Shown piece by piece: positions 1 through 5,562 of a stretch of DNA of 7,810 bases (positions within the stretch are counted from its first letter, which is position 1; every line of letters starts with the position of its first letter). Position numbers and translations under genes: made by a program. The notes under the pieces are model-generated. The model was given only the letters and a program-made list of their open reading frames with translations. It was not told where the DNA came from and ran no database searches. The DNA is from Candidatus Peregrinibacteria bacterium (GTDB lineage: Bacteria; Patescibacteriota; Gracilibacteria; UBA1369; LOWO2-01-FULL-3), in the NCBI GenBank assembly GCA_014728975.1, contig WJKQ01000001.1:1-7810 (forward strand), given 5' to 3'.

Positions 1-393
1 AGGATCTTTATTTGGTTCGTATTCTGACAACAGGATCCCGTTTAATATTATTTTTTTCGCCAGTTTTAAATTTTGTTTTGGATAAATATTGTCAAGTCCG
101 CTGCCGAGCACCGCGATTGTCGGAATATTATTTTCCAGTGCGGCTTTATGCGCAATCGTATCAATCCCTTTTGCAAGTCCTGAAACAATTGCAATATCAA
201 GAACGGAAAGTTCTTCAATTATTTTATTTGTTATATATTCACCGTATTCCGAAAGTTTTCTTGTGCCCACTACCGCTATACAGGTTTTGTTTAACGTTTT
301 TAATTTTCCTTTGTAAAAAAGCTGATTTGGCGGTTTATAGATTTCTTTAAGAAGCAGTGGAAAAGAATTTATAGTTATAATATTTTCTTTCAT
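1..393 (-). CDS. dprA: DprA/Smf DNA-processing protein, 5' part, cut by window edge
   Basis: DprA loads RecA onto incoming single-stranded DNA during natural transformation; it is cytoplasmic. The 131 residues visible are the start of the Rossmann-like DprA core: IAVVGTRKLSEYGE (39-52), SGLAKGIDTIAHKAAL (71-86), TIAVLGSGLDNIYP (92-105) and LLSEYEP (121-127) match the family blocks in order. The frame is still open at base 1, so the rest of the core and any C-terminal winged helix lie outside. The ATG at 391-393 is the first Met after an in-frame stop at 418-420. From there the core follows after only about 25 residues (FPLLL...LFYKG), so the N-terminal SAM/HTH-type domain of many DprA proteins is missing. 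No Shine-Dalgarno is seen. It is divergent from znA. Family assignment is secure; function in uptake is inferred. Confidence 0.92.
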   Translation of the reverse strand, partial: MKENIITINSFPLLLKEIYKPPNQLFYKGKLKTLNKTCIAVVGTRKLSEYGEYITNKIIEELSVLDIAIVSGLAKGIDTIAHKAALENNIPTIAVLGSGLDNIYPKQNLKLAKKIILNGILLSEYEPNKDP

Positions 394-416
394 ATTTTGT
401 GATTGAAGTTTATTTT

Positions 417-425
417 TTTATACCA
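417..425 (-). promoter_or_regulatory. Candidate extended -10 promoter of dprA
   Basis: On the minus strand the sequence reads TGGTATAAA, an extended -10 (TGn plus TATAAA). I see no good -35 at 16-17 bases upstream. The predicted start of transcription is near 410, giving a leader of about 17 bases before the ATG at 393. The surrounding 394-579 divergent region is strongly AT-rich and holds no gene. Confidence 0.45.
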
Positions 426-561
426 AACAGATTTAAAATTTTCTTAAATTTTTTCTAAAAAATTTTTTTTGGAATATTTGGAATTTCTCCCGGGGTAAAA
501 ATTTGAAAAACTTTCGAAAATTGTAGGAAAAAATGGGCTTACTCTTTACTTTTATTTGACA

Positions 562-570
562 TAGTATTAG
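562..570 (+). promoter_or_regulatory. Weak candidate -10 region of znA
   Basis: Two overlapping -10-like hexamers, TAGTAT (562-567) and TATTAG (565-570), lie just before the GTG at 580. They would start the transcript at about 574-577, giving a leader of 3-6 bases. TTACTC at 539-544 is a possible -35, 17 bases before TAGTAT. All matches are partial. The support comes mainly from analogy with the much clearer short-leader promoter of the paralogue znB. Confidence 0.25.
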
Positions 571-579
571 TTTTTTCCC

Positions 580-2223
580 GTGAAAACCAAAAATTGCTCA
601 GACTGCGGCAGTTCTTTTTCCATTCCAGATGAAGATTTGGCTCTTTATGAGAAATTTGGAATTGAACCTTTAAATCTTTGTTTCAAATGTGATCAGAAAA
701 GCCGGCTTTGTTTTCGGAATGAGAGAAATCTTTATTTGAGAAAATGTGACGCGACGGGTGAAAAAATTGTTTCGATTTATTCAGAAGATAAACTATTTAA
801 AGTTTATAAAAGTGATTATTGGTATGGTGATAGATGGGACGGACTTGATTACGGGCGAAATTTTGATTTTAATCGTCCGTTTTTTGAGCAGTTCAAAGAA
901 TTGCAGGTTGAGGTTCCGCGTCTGGCAGTCTCTGTAATTAACTGTCAAAATAGTGATTACTGCAATACCTGTTATGGAAATAAAAATTGTTATTTGATTT
1001 TTGGCGGGGATAATAATGAGGATTGTCTTTATGGAACGCTTTGTATGCAGAATATAAAATCTCTGGACCTCGATTTCAGCAATAATAACGAATTATGTTA
1101 TATGCTTGGAGATACTTTGGGGTGTTACGGCTGTCGATTTACTTTTGACAGCAAGAATTGTAAAAACTGCTATTTTGTAAGCGACTGTATTGGATGTAAT
1201 GAATGTATTCTTTGTACGAATCTGGTTAATCAATCCTACAATATTCTCAATAAAAAATATTCGAAGGATGAATATTTTGAGAAAAAGGATGGGCTTATAA
1301 ACGGCAGTTTCATTCAACAGGAAAAAAATTTTGAAGAATTTCGAAAACTACGTGAGAAACGGATTGTCAAGTATTCACACATATTGAATTCAGTAAATTG
1401 CAGTGGAGATTATATTAAAAATTCAAAAAACTGCAGAAATTGTTTTGTTATCAGTGAATGTGAGGATCTTACAAATATAATTTTTGCCGATAAATGCAGG
1501 GATTGCTTTAACTGCAGTATTTTAGGTGTAGGAACGGAATTTTCGTACGGACTTATATCGACTTACGGTACTTATAAAAGTAAATTTTCTTTTTTTACGA
1601 TAGATTCTTCTAATATTGAATACAGTGATTTTAATATCGGGTGCCATAATTTATTTGGTTGTGTAGGGCTGAAGAATAAGGATTATTGTATTTTGAATAA
1701 AAAATACAGTAAGGAGGAATTTAAAAATTTGAGGAAAAACATTGTTGAACATATGAAGCGTACAGGTGAATGGGGTCAGTTTTTGCCAAAAGACGCTTCT
1801 CCTTTTGGGTATAACGAATCTACAGCCCATGATTATTATCCTCTTTCAAAAGAACAGGCGATAAAAGAAGGTTTTAAATGGAAGGATGAAGATATGAGAG
1901 ATTATAAACCTCAAAGTTATGAGGTGCCGGATAATATTAAAGATATTTCTGAGGAAATTTGTTCCGAGACTCTGGCGTGTGAAGATTGTGGGAAAAATTT
2001 TAAAATACTTGATACCGAACTGAGATTTTATACGCGGATGAAAATTCCAATTCCCCGAAAATGTTCAGATTGCAGGCATAAAGAAAGAATGAATTTGAGA
2101 AATCCAAAAAAACTTTGGAAGAGAAAGTGTGAAAAGTGCGGAATTGATGTCCTTTCAAGTTATGCTCCGGAAAGACCTGAAACTGTATACTGTGAGAAGT
2201 GCTATCTGGAAACTGTGGTATGA
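580..2223 (+). CDS. Large Cys-rich zinc-ribbon and solenoid protein of unknown function (znA)
   Basis: Function unknown. The 547 residues contain 40 Cys and no signal peptide or membrane segment, so it is probably cytoplasmic and metal-binding. In order: a zinc ribbon C6-x2-C9 ... C34-x2-C37, related to the probable zinc-ribbon (zf-trcl-like) type; a conserved block DYGRNFDFNRPFFEQF (90-105); a Cys ladder with 12-residue period (about 119-214); the motif YNILNKKYSKDEY (220-232); a second Cys-rich part (274-312); the motif again, YCILNKKYSKEEF (369-381); GEWGQFLP and DYYPLSKEQA (396-428); then two C-terminal ribbons C467/C470/C495/C498 and C517/C520/C538/C541. The terminal modules are homologous to each other. 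The start is GTG: an in-frame stop lies at 568-570, and the first ribbon begins at residue 6. znB (3832-5487) is a paralogue along the full length. I recognise the family only as an uncharacterised one typical of CPR genomes. A DNA- or RNA-binding or metal-storage role would be a guess. Confidence 0.8.
   Translation: MKTKNCSDCGSSFSIPDEDLALYEKFGIEPLNLCFKCDQKSRLCFRNERNLYLRKCDATGEKIVSIYSEDKLFKVYKSDYWYGDRWDGLDYGRNFDFNRPFFEQFKELQVEVPRLAVSVINCQNSDYCNTCYGNKNCYLIFGGDNNEDCLYGTLCMQNIKSLDLDFSNNNELCYMLGDTLGCYGCRFTFDSKNCKNCYFVSDCIGCNECILCTNLVNQSYNILNKKYSKDEYFEKKDGLINGSFIQQEKNFEEFRKLREKRIVKYSHILNSVNCSGDYIKNSKNCRNCFVISECEDLTNIIFADKCRDCFNCSILGVGTEFSYGLISTYGTYKSKFSFFTIDSSNIEYSDFNIGCHNLFGCVGLKNKDYCILNKKYSKEEFKNLRKNIVEHMKRTGEWGQFLPKDASPFGYNESTAHDYYPLSKEQAIKEGFKWKDEDMRDYKPQSYEVPDNIKDISEEICSETLACEDCGKNFKILDTELRFYTRMKIPIPRKCSDCRHKERMNLRNPKKLWKRKCEKCGIDVLSSYAPERPETVYCEKCYLETVV
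865..893 (+). repeat. 29-bp direct repeat, copy 1 (in znA)
   Basis: Exact 29-base match to 4123-4151 in znB, in the same reading frame, encoding DFNRPFFEQF. It is the longest exact match I noticed between the two paralogues. It includes several freely variable third positions. Confidence 0.85.
934..1221 (+). repeat. Cys-ladder repeats of 12 residues inside znA
   Basis: Residues 119-214 align as 12-residue rows. One column holds Cys at 137, 149, 173, 185, 197 and 209, with Ser at 161 in the one exception. A second column, three residues earlier, holds C122, C182, C194 and C206. A third holds C131, C155 and C203. The repeat is in the protein only; the DNA units are too diverged to be a recent tandem array. 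Confidence 0.7.
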
Positions 2224-2257
2224 GCGGAATATCCTCCGGGTGAAAAAATTAATACTT

Positions 2258-3535
2258 TTATTTTGAAATGGAACGACCATTTATGAATAAATCCCCTTTT
2301 ACTTTTGACAATTTTTTTATAGCTTCTTTATTGGCTTTGCCATATATTTCCAACCCTTCTCCTCCAAAACTTGCTAATTCTCTTGCCGATGCCGGACTTA
2401 GATCTCCTTCAATTACTAAATATCCAACCTTAAAACTTGACAATATTTGAGCTTTTTCAGGATTTAGGTTATCTACTTTTATACGCAATTTTAAACCTTT
2501 AAAATTAGAGAGAACCTTTAAAGTTTTGTTATCTACATTTTCCAAATTGGAAAGATCGATTTTGTCTTCTTTGCCTTCTGCGTTTGAAATTAAATCTTTG
2601 GCTGATTTTTCATCAAGATACGTGATGTCGGAACCTCTGGTATCGGATTCGGTTTTTTCATCAGATTCTTTCTCTGTTTTTTCTTTTTTTGATTGTGGAA
2701 CTAAATAAGCGGTAATCGAATTATCATCTAATTCAAAGATCTTTTCCGGATCCGCGTCATCAACTTCTACTTCACTTACTTCTACAACATCAGAAGATTT
2801 GGGAAATTTAAAAATTGAATCACTTTTAGTTGATTTAACTTTATAACCTTCATTTGAGGGACTTGGTGGATTATCGGTCTTATTTCCGGATTTTCTGCTT
2901 TTTTCCGGGTTATAATCTTCATATTCTTCCACGCCTTCCTCTGCCATGTAGGATTTTTCAAATACATCACCTTCAAAAACAGCTGTTTTTTCAAAGTCTT
3001 CATCTGATATGATTTCTGCTCCCGGTAATTCCAATGAATAATTGACTCCATCGTCTTTTACCAGCACTGAAATATGCGGGGTGATTTCTTTTTTATCTAC
3101 ATTTTTATAATCAACAAGGTTAATCTTGATTTCTATTTCATCGCCAAATATATCTTTTAATGCCATTATCATCAATTTTGCTCTGGCCTCACAATTTCCC
3201 ACTCCTTTGTAAAGAAGGTTAATCACAAAGGAACTCTCCTCTTCGTAGGCTCCCTGGAATTGTATTAAATAATCATAGATTTCCTTGCGGCTGACTCCCC
3301 GCTTTTTCATTTTTTCAAGTTCATTTATCAAATTTTCGTAACGGTGTTTCGCAGTTTCATGTCTGTTCATCGCCTCATGATTGCCCAGCTTTTCTTTAAG
3401 TTCAAATAATTCTGCTTTAAAAAGGAACTCACTCTTAGATAAGGCTTCCGAGGTGTTTTCACCATTCTCCAAAGACTGCTTTACAAAATTAAGAAACTTT
3501 TCCTTATCAAAAGCCCTGCCGTCAATCAAGACCAC
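2258..3535 (-). CDS. Transglutaminase-like protein with LRR-like C-terminus; N-terminus probably extends upstream
   Basis: Numbering is from the GTG at 3535 (425 residues). Residues 30-100 are helical and charged. Residues 105-172 look like a transglutaminase/papain-like core: C115 in GVGNCEARAK, H154 in TPHISVLV and E169 in YSLELPGAE could form a Cys-His-acid triad. C115 is the only Cys of the 425. Residues about 195-325 are an acidic, Lys/Ser/Glu-rich linker without predicted fold. Residues 330-420 hold about four LRR-like units of 21-25 residues (consensus: L, A, L, F, then LxIxG). The GTG is an unlikely true start. The same frame is open to a stop at 3734-3736 and encodes a hydrophobic stretch just upstream, VICAAVLSAVFHAGIV, that would serve as a signal anchor. 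It contains no ATG, GTG or TTG before 3535, and the promoter lies further up. I infer a membrane-anchored protein with an outward-facing enzyme-like domain. Peptidase or crosslinking activity is not shown. It is convergent with znA (34-base gap, no clear terminator). Confidence 0.7.
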   Translation of the reverse strand: MVLIDGRAFDKEKFLNFVKQSLENGENTSEALSKSEFLFKAELFELKEKLGNHEAMNRHETAKHRYENLINELEKMKKRGVSRKEIYDYLIQFQGAYEEESSFVINLLYKGVGNCEARAKLMIMALKDIFGDEIEIKINLVDYKNVDKKEITPHISVLVKDDGVNYSLELPGAEIISDEDFEKTAVFEGDVFEKSYMAEEGVEEYEDYNPEKSRKSGNKTDNPPSPSNEGYKVKSTKSDSIFKFPKSSDVVEVSEVEVDDADPEKIFELDDNSITAYLVPQSKKEKTEKESDEKTESDTRGSDITYLDEKSAKDLISNAEGKEDKIDLSNLENVDNKTLKVLSNFKGLKLRIKVDNLNPEKAQILSSFKVGYLVIEGDLSPASARELASFGGEGLEIYGKANKEAIKKLSKVKGDLFINGRSISK

Positions 3536-3723
3536 AGGATCTTTATTGCCATTTATAACAATATCCGCGTATTTACTGACAATACCAGCATGGAAAACTG
3601 CTGATAAAACCGCCGCGCAGATAACTCTGGAGATATTCGAAATCCCTTTTGAAGGTAAGTCGGAAACTTGAGTTTCCTGAGCTTCCCGGAATTTGTTGTT
3701 TCGGTGTAATTTATTGCTTCCAT
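3536..3723 (-). other. Displaced N-terminus of the transglutaminase-like gene (frameshift needed)
   Basis: The ATG at 3721-3723 lies 15 bases after the predicted transcription start. It opens a 56-codon frame ending with TAA at 3553-3555. Its first 27 residues (start MEAINYTE, then KLRKLKFPTYLQKG) read like a basic cytoplasmic N-terminus. After that the frame loses its protein-like character, while the frame of the main gene encodes the hydrophobic anchor. A -1 shift at codons 26-27 gives one protein of about 488 residues, with the membrane segment at about 34-49 and the candidate triad at C178, H217 and E232. The cause may be programmed frameshifting, a natural mutation or a one-base assembly deletion. 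Initiation at a non-standard codon in the main frame is the alternative. Confidence 0.5.
3643..3649 (-). other. Candidate -1 slippery heptamer A_AAG_GGA
   Basis: On the minus strand the bases read A AAG GGA, a perfect X_XXY_YYZ pattern in the phase set by the ATG at 3723 (codons 25-27). Slipping back one base to AAA GGG leads directly into the frame of the transglutaminase-like gene. I did not find a convincing stimulatory hairpin or internal Shine-Dalgarno next to it. Confidence 0.4.
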
Positions 3724-3727
3724 AATT

Positions 3728-3744
3728 AATATTTCAGAAATATT
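3728..3744. promoter_or_regulatory. Perfect inverted repeat at the transcription start (possible operator)
   Basis: AATATTT - 3 bases - AAATATT, a perfect 7-bp dyad. It abuts the -10 hexamer (3745-3750), covers the predicted start of transcription (about 3738) and lies just before the ATG at 3723. The place suits a repressor site or a small hairpin in the leader. The AT-only arms make chance occurrence possible. Confidence 0.4.
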
Positions 3745-3772
3745 ATTATAAGTAAAACAAGCGAAAAGTCAA
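3745..3772 (-). promoter_or_regulatory. Strong sigma70-type promoter of the transglutaminase-like gene
   Basis: On the minus strand: -35 TTGACT (3767-3772), 16-base spacer, -10 TATAAT (3745-3750). This matches 11 of 12 consensus positions apart from the slightly short spacer. The start of transcription is predicted near 3738, 15 bases before the ATG at 3723. This is the best argument that translation begins at 3723 and not at the GTG at 3535. Confidence 0.75.
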
Positions 3773-3797
3773 GGCGTTAAAGTGGTAAAATGTTTTT

Positions 3798-3825
3798 TTG
3801 AACAGGGATGAGTTTTTGTTATAAT
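3798..3825 (+). promoter_or_regulatory. Promoter of znB, predicted to give a leaderless mRNA
   Basis: -35 TTGAAC (3798-3803), 16-base spacer, extended -10 TGT-TATAAT (3817-3825). With standard spacing the first transcribed base is 3832, the A of the ATG at 3832-3834. An ATG at 3808, which would give 8 more residues, lies upstream of the -10 hexamer and so would not be in the transcript. The promoter is back to back with that of the transglutaminase-like gene. Confidence 0.65.
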
Positions 3826-3831
3826 TCGGCC

Positions 3832-5487
3832 ATGCCTGATTTAAAACAAAAATGTAAAAATACAGGTAAAGCATTTGTTGTTACCGAGTGGGAGCAGGAA
3901 TTTTTGAAGAAAATGGGGTTTCCTCTGCCGGTTTTGAGTCCGGATGAGAGACTAAAGGTCAGGCTCGCACATCGAAATGAGAGAAGTATTTACAAAGATA
4001 AATGCGATTTTTCGGGTGAATCTATTATTTCGATTTATGCTCCCGGCAATCCGTATACTGTCTATTCCCAGGAGGTATGGTGGGGTGACGATTGGGATGC
4101 AAAATATTATGGACGGGAGTACGATTTTAATCGTCCGTTTTTTGAGCAGTTTTATGAACTACAGATTGAAGTGCCGAGGCTTGCTCTTATGAATACAAAA
4201 GCCGAGAACAGTGAATTCTGCAATACAACAACTTCCAATAAGAATTGTTATCTGGTATTTGGCGGGGATTATAACGAAGATTGCATGTATTCGATATTTA
4301 ATATGCACTGTAAAGATTGTTCCGATTTATATCTGTCTTCAGAATGCGAGCTTTGTTATGAACTGATTGATTGTGAAAAGTGCTATAACTGTCGTTATCT
4401 GCAGAATTGTAATAATTGTCGTGATTGTTCCTTTTTGTTTGAATGTATCGGATGCAGTAATTGTGCTTTTTGCGTCAATTTAAGAAACAAGCAGTATTAT
4501 TTTCTAAATAAAAAATATTCAAAAGAAGAATATGAAAAGAAAATTCGTGGTTTAAATCTTAAAAGCCGGAGTGGTGTTATTGAAGCAAAAAAAGAATTTA
4601 AGAAATACCGGTTAAAATTTCCCCACAGGTACGCGCATATCATAAATTCTGAAAATGTTACCGGTGATAATATCGTCAATGCGAAAAATTGCAGTAATTG
4701 TTTTACTGTATGGGGGCCCGCCGAGGATTTAAAAGATATTTTTTTAGGCGGATGGAATCTGAAGGATTCTTTGAGCTGTGATCATGTCGGTCATAAAGGA
4801 GAACTTTTTTATGAATCAATGGCATGTGTTGGAGGTTTTAATTTTGCTTTCTGTACTTTCGCTTGGGACAGTCACGATGTTTATTATTCGGATTCAATTC
4901 TTGCCAATTGTAAAAACATATTCGGTTGCGTTGGAATGAAAAAATCCGAATATTGTATTTTAAACAAGCAATATTCCAGAGATGAGTATGAGGATTTACG
5001 AAAAAGGATCATTGCGCATATGAAAGAAACCGGTGAATGGGGATATTTTTATCCTATGAAATATTCTCCATTTGCCTATAACGAAACCGCCGCCCAGGAT
5101 TATTTTCCCAAAACAAAAGAAGAAGCTCTGGCCGAAGGCCTTAAATGGCACGATGAAGAAAAAAAAGAAATAGGAAGCGGTCCGGAAATACCCGACAACA
5201 TTGAAGACGTTGAAGATGATATTTTAAGAAAGACTTTAGTTTGTGAAAAAAGCGGGGCTCCATATAAATTGATTGAAAATGAATTGAAGTTTTACCGACG
5301 TATGAATATTCCCGTACCTCACTTTGCTCCGGAAACCAGAAACCGTATACGTTTCAATAAGAGAAATCCCGCTAAAATCTGGAAAAGAAAGTGTGATAAA
5401 TGCGGTGCCGGTGTTGCGACAAGTTATTCGCCGGACAGGCCGGAGACGGTTTTTTGTGAGGAGTGCTATCTGGAAGCCGTGGATTGA
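3832..5487 (+). CDS. Paralogue of znA: Cys-ladder protein with degenerate zinc ribbons (znB)
   Basis: 551 residues, 32 Cys, no signal peptide or membrane segment. It is collinear with znA over its whole length: N-terminal module, block YYGREYDFNRPFFEQF (92-107), 12-residue Cys ladder (133-216), motif YYFLNKKYSKEEY (222-234), second core, YCILNKQYSRDEY (374-386), GEWGYFYP, DYFPKTKEEA, C-terminal modules. The first ribbon keeps C8 but has T11, S36 and E39 where znA has Cys. The matching C-terminal ribbon keeps C471 but has S474, A499 and T502. Only the last ribbon is intact (C521/C524/C542/C545). I chose the ATG at 3832 because the -10 hexamer lies at 3820-3825 and because MPDLKQKCKNTG then lines up with the N-terminus of znA. 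Function unknown; the retained ladder suggests that the core, and not the terminal ribbons, is the shared activity. It ends 75 bases from the convergent purM. Confidence 0.8.
   Translation: MPDLKQKCKNTGKAFVVTEWEQEFLKKMGFPLPVLSPDERLKVRLAHRNERSIYKDKCDFSGESIISIYAPGNPYTVYSQEVWWGDDWDAKYYGREYDFNRPFFEQFYELQIEVPRLALMNTKAENSEFCNTTTSNKNCYLVFGGDYNEDCMYSIFNMHCKDCSDLYLSSECELCYELIDCEKCYNCRYLQNCNNCRDCSFLFECIGCSNCAFCVNLRNKQYYFLNKKYSKEEYEKKIRGLNLKSRSGVIEAKKEFKKYRLKFPHRYAHIINSENVTGDNIVNAKNCSNCFTVWGPAEDLKDIFLGGWNLKDSLSCDHVGHKGELFYESMACVGGFNFAFCTFAWDSHDVYYSDSILANCKNIFGCVGMKKSEYCILNKQYSRDEYEDLRKRIIAHMKETGEWGYFYPMKYSPFAYNETAAQDYFPKTKEEALAEGLKWHDEEKKEIGSGPEIPDNIEDVEDDILRKTLVCEKSGAPYKLIENELKFYRRMNIPVPHFAPETRNRIRFNKRNPAKIWKRKCDKCGAGVATSYSPDRPETVFCEECYLEAVD
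4123..4151 (+). repeat. 29-bp direct repeat, copy 2 (in znB)
   Basis: Exact match to 865-893 in znA, in the same frame (DFNRPFFEQF). The flanking codons differ between the two genes. Confidence 0.85.
4228..4479 (+). repeat. Seven 12-residue Cys-ladder repeats inside znB
   Basis: Residues 133-216 form seven rows of 12. Every row has Cys in column 7 (139, 151, 163, 175, 187, 199, 211). Five rows have Cys in column 4 (160, 172, 184, 196, 208). The last three also have Cys in column 1 (181, 193, 205), giving C-x2-C-x2-C-x5 units such as CEKCYNCRYLQN and CNNCRDCSFLFE. This is the clearest copy of the pattern in the window. Confidence 0.85.
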
Positions 5488-5507
5488 AAAATATTTGACT
5501 GATTTTG

Positions 5508-5538
5508 CAAATAAATAATAAATCATCGCCAGCGATGA
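5508..5538 (-). terminator. Probable intrinsic terminator after purM
   Basis: Read on the minus strand, TCATCGC - TG - GCGATGA (5523-5538; effectively a 6-bp stem with a 4-base loop) is followed by ATTTATTATTTATTT (about 5508-5522). The hairpin begins 24 bases after the purM stop. On the plus strand the bases after the hairpin are not T-rich, so it serves purM better than znB. The stem is short and the tail is interrupted by A. Confidence 0.5.
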
Positions 5539-5562
5539 ATCGTTCGACCCTGCCAATATATA

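Noticed and set aside
12..350. Open frame of 112 codons on the plus strand
   Set aside because: It is antisense to dprA, which shows clear family motifs over the same bases; the product has no protein-like features.
489..519. Short palindromes (CCCGGG, TTTCGAAA) and a repeated TTGGAAT nearby in the dprA-znA gap
   Set aside because: Too short and, in AT-rich sequence, expected by chance; no placement relative to a promoter that would suggest a function.
556..561. Perfect TTGACA before znA as a -35 box
   Set aside because: A -10 at the proper distance would fall at about 577-584, inside the start codon region, and there is no TATAAT-like sequence there.
934..1221. CRISPR or DNA tandem repeat suggested by the regular Cys codons
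   Set aside because: The units repeat only at the protein level; the nucleotide sequence of the rows is not repeated.
1093..1317. Minus-strand frame of 74 codons inside znA
   Set aside because: Antisense shadow of a conserved, paralogue-supported coding region.
2221..2223. UGA read as an amino acid (alternative code)
   Set aside because: znA and znB both end in TGA at the same aligned position, and reading through would run into the convergent gene.
2224..2257. Hairpin between znA and the transglutaminase-like gene as a shared terminator
   Set aside because: Only a 4-bp stem (CGGA/TCCG) without a U-tract on either strand.
2782..3051. Minus-strand frame of 89 codons within the transglutaminase-like gene
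   Set aside because: Out-of-frame reading of the low-complexity acidic linker; no start signals.
3381..3671. Plus-strand frame of 96 codons opposite the start of the transglutaminase-like gene
   Set aside because: No promoter or Shine-Dalgarno, and it overlaps the antisense coding region and its anchor segment.
3808..3831. ATG at 3808 as the start of znB
   Set aside because: It lies upstream of the -10 hexamer that drives the gene, has no usable Shine-Dalgarno, and the extra residues have no counterpart in znA.
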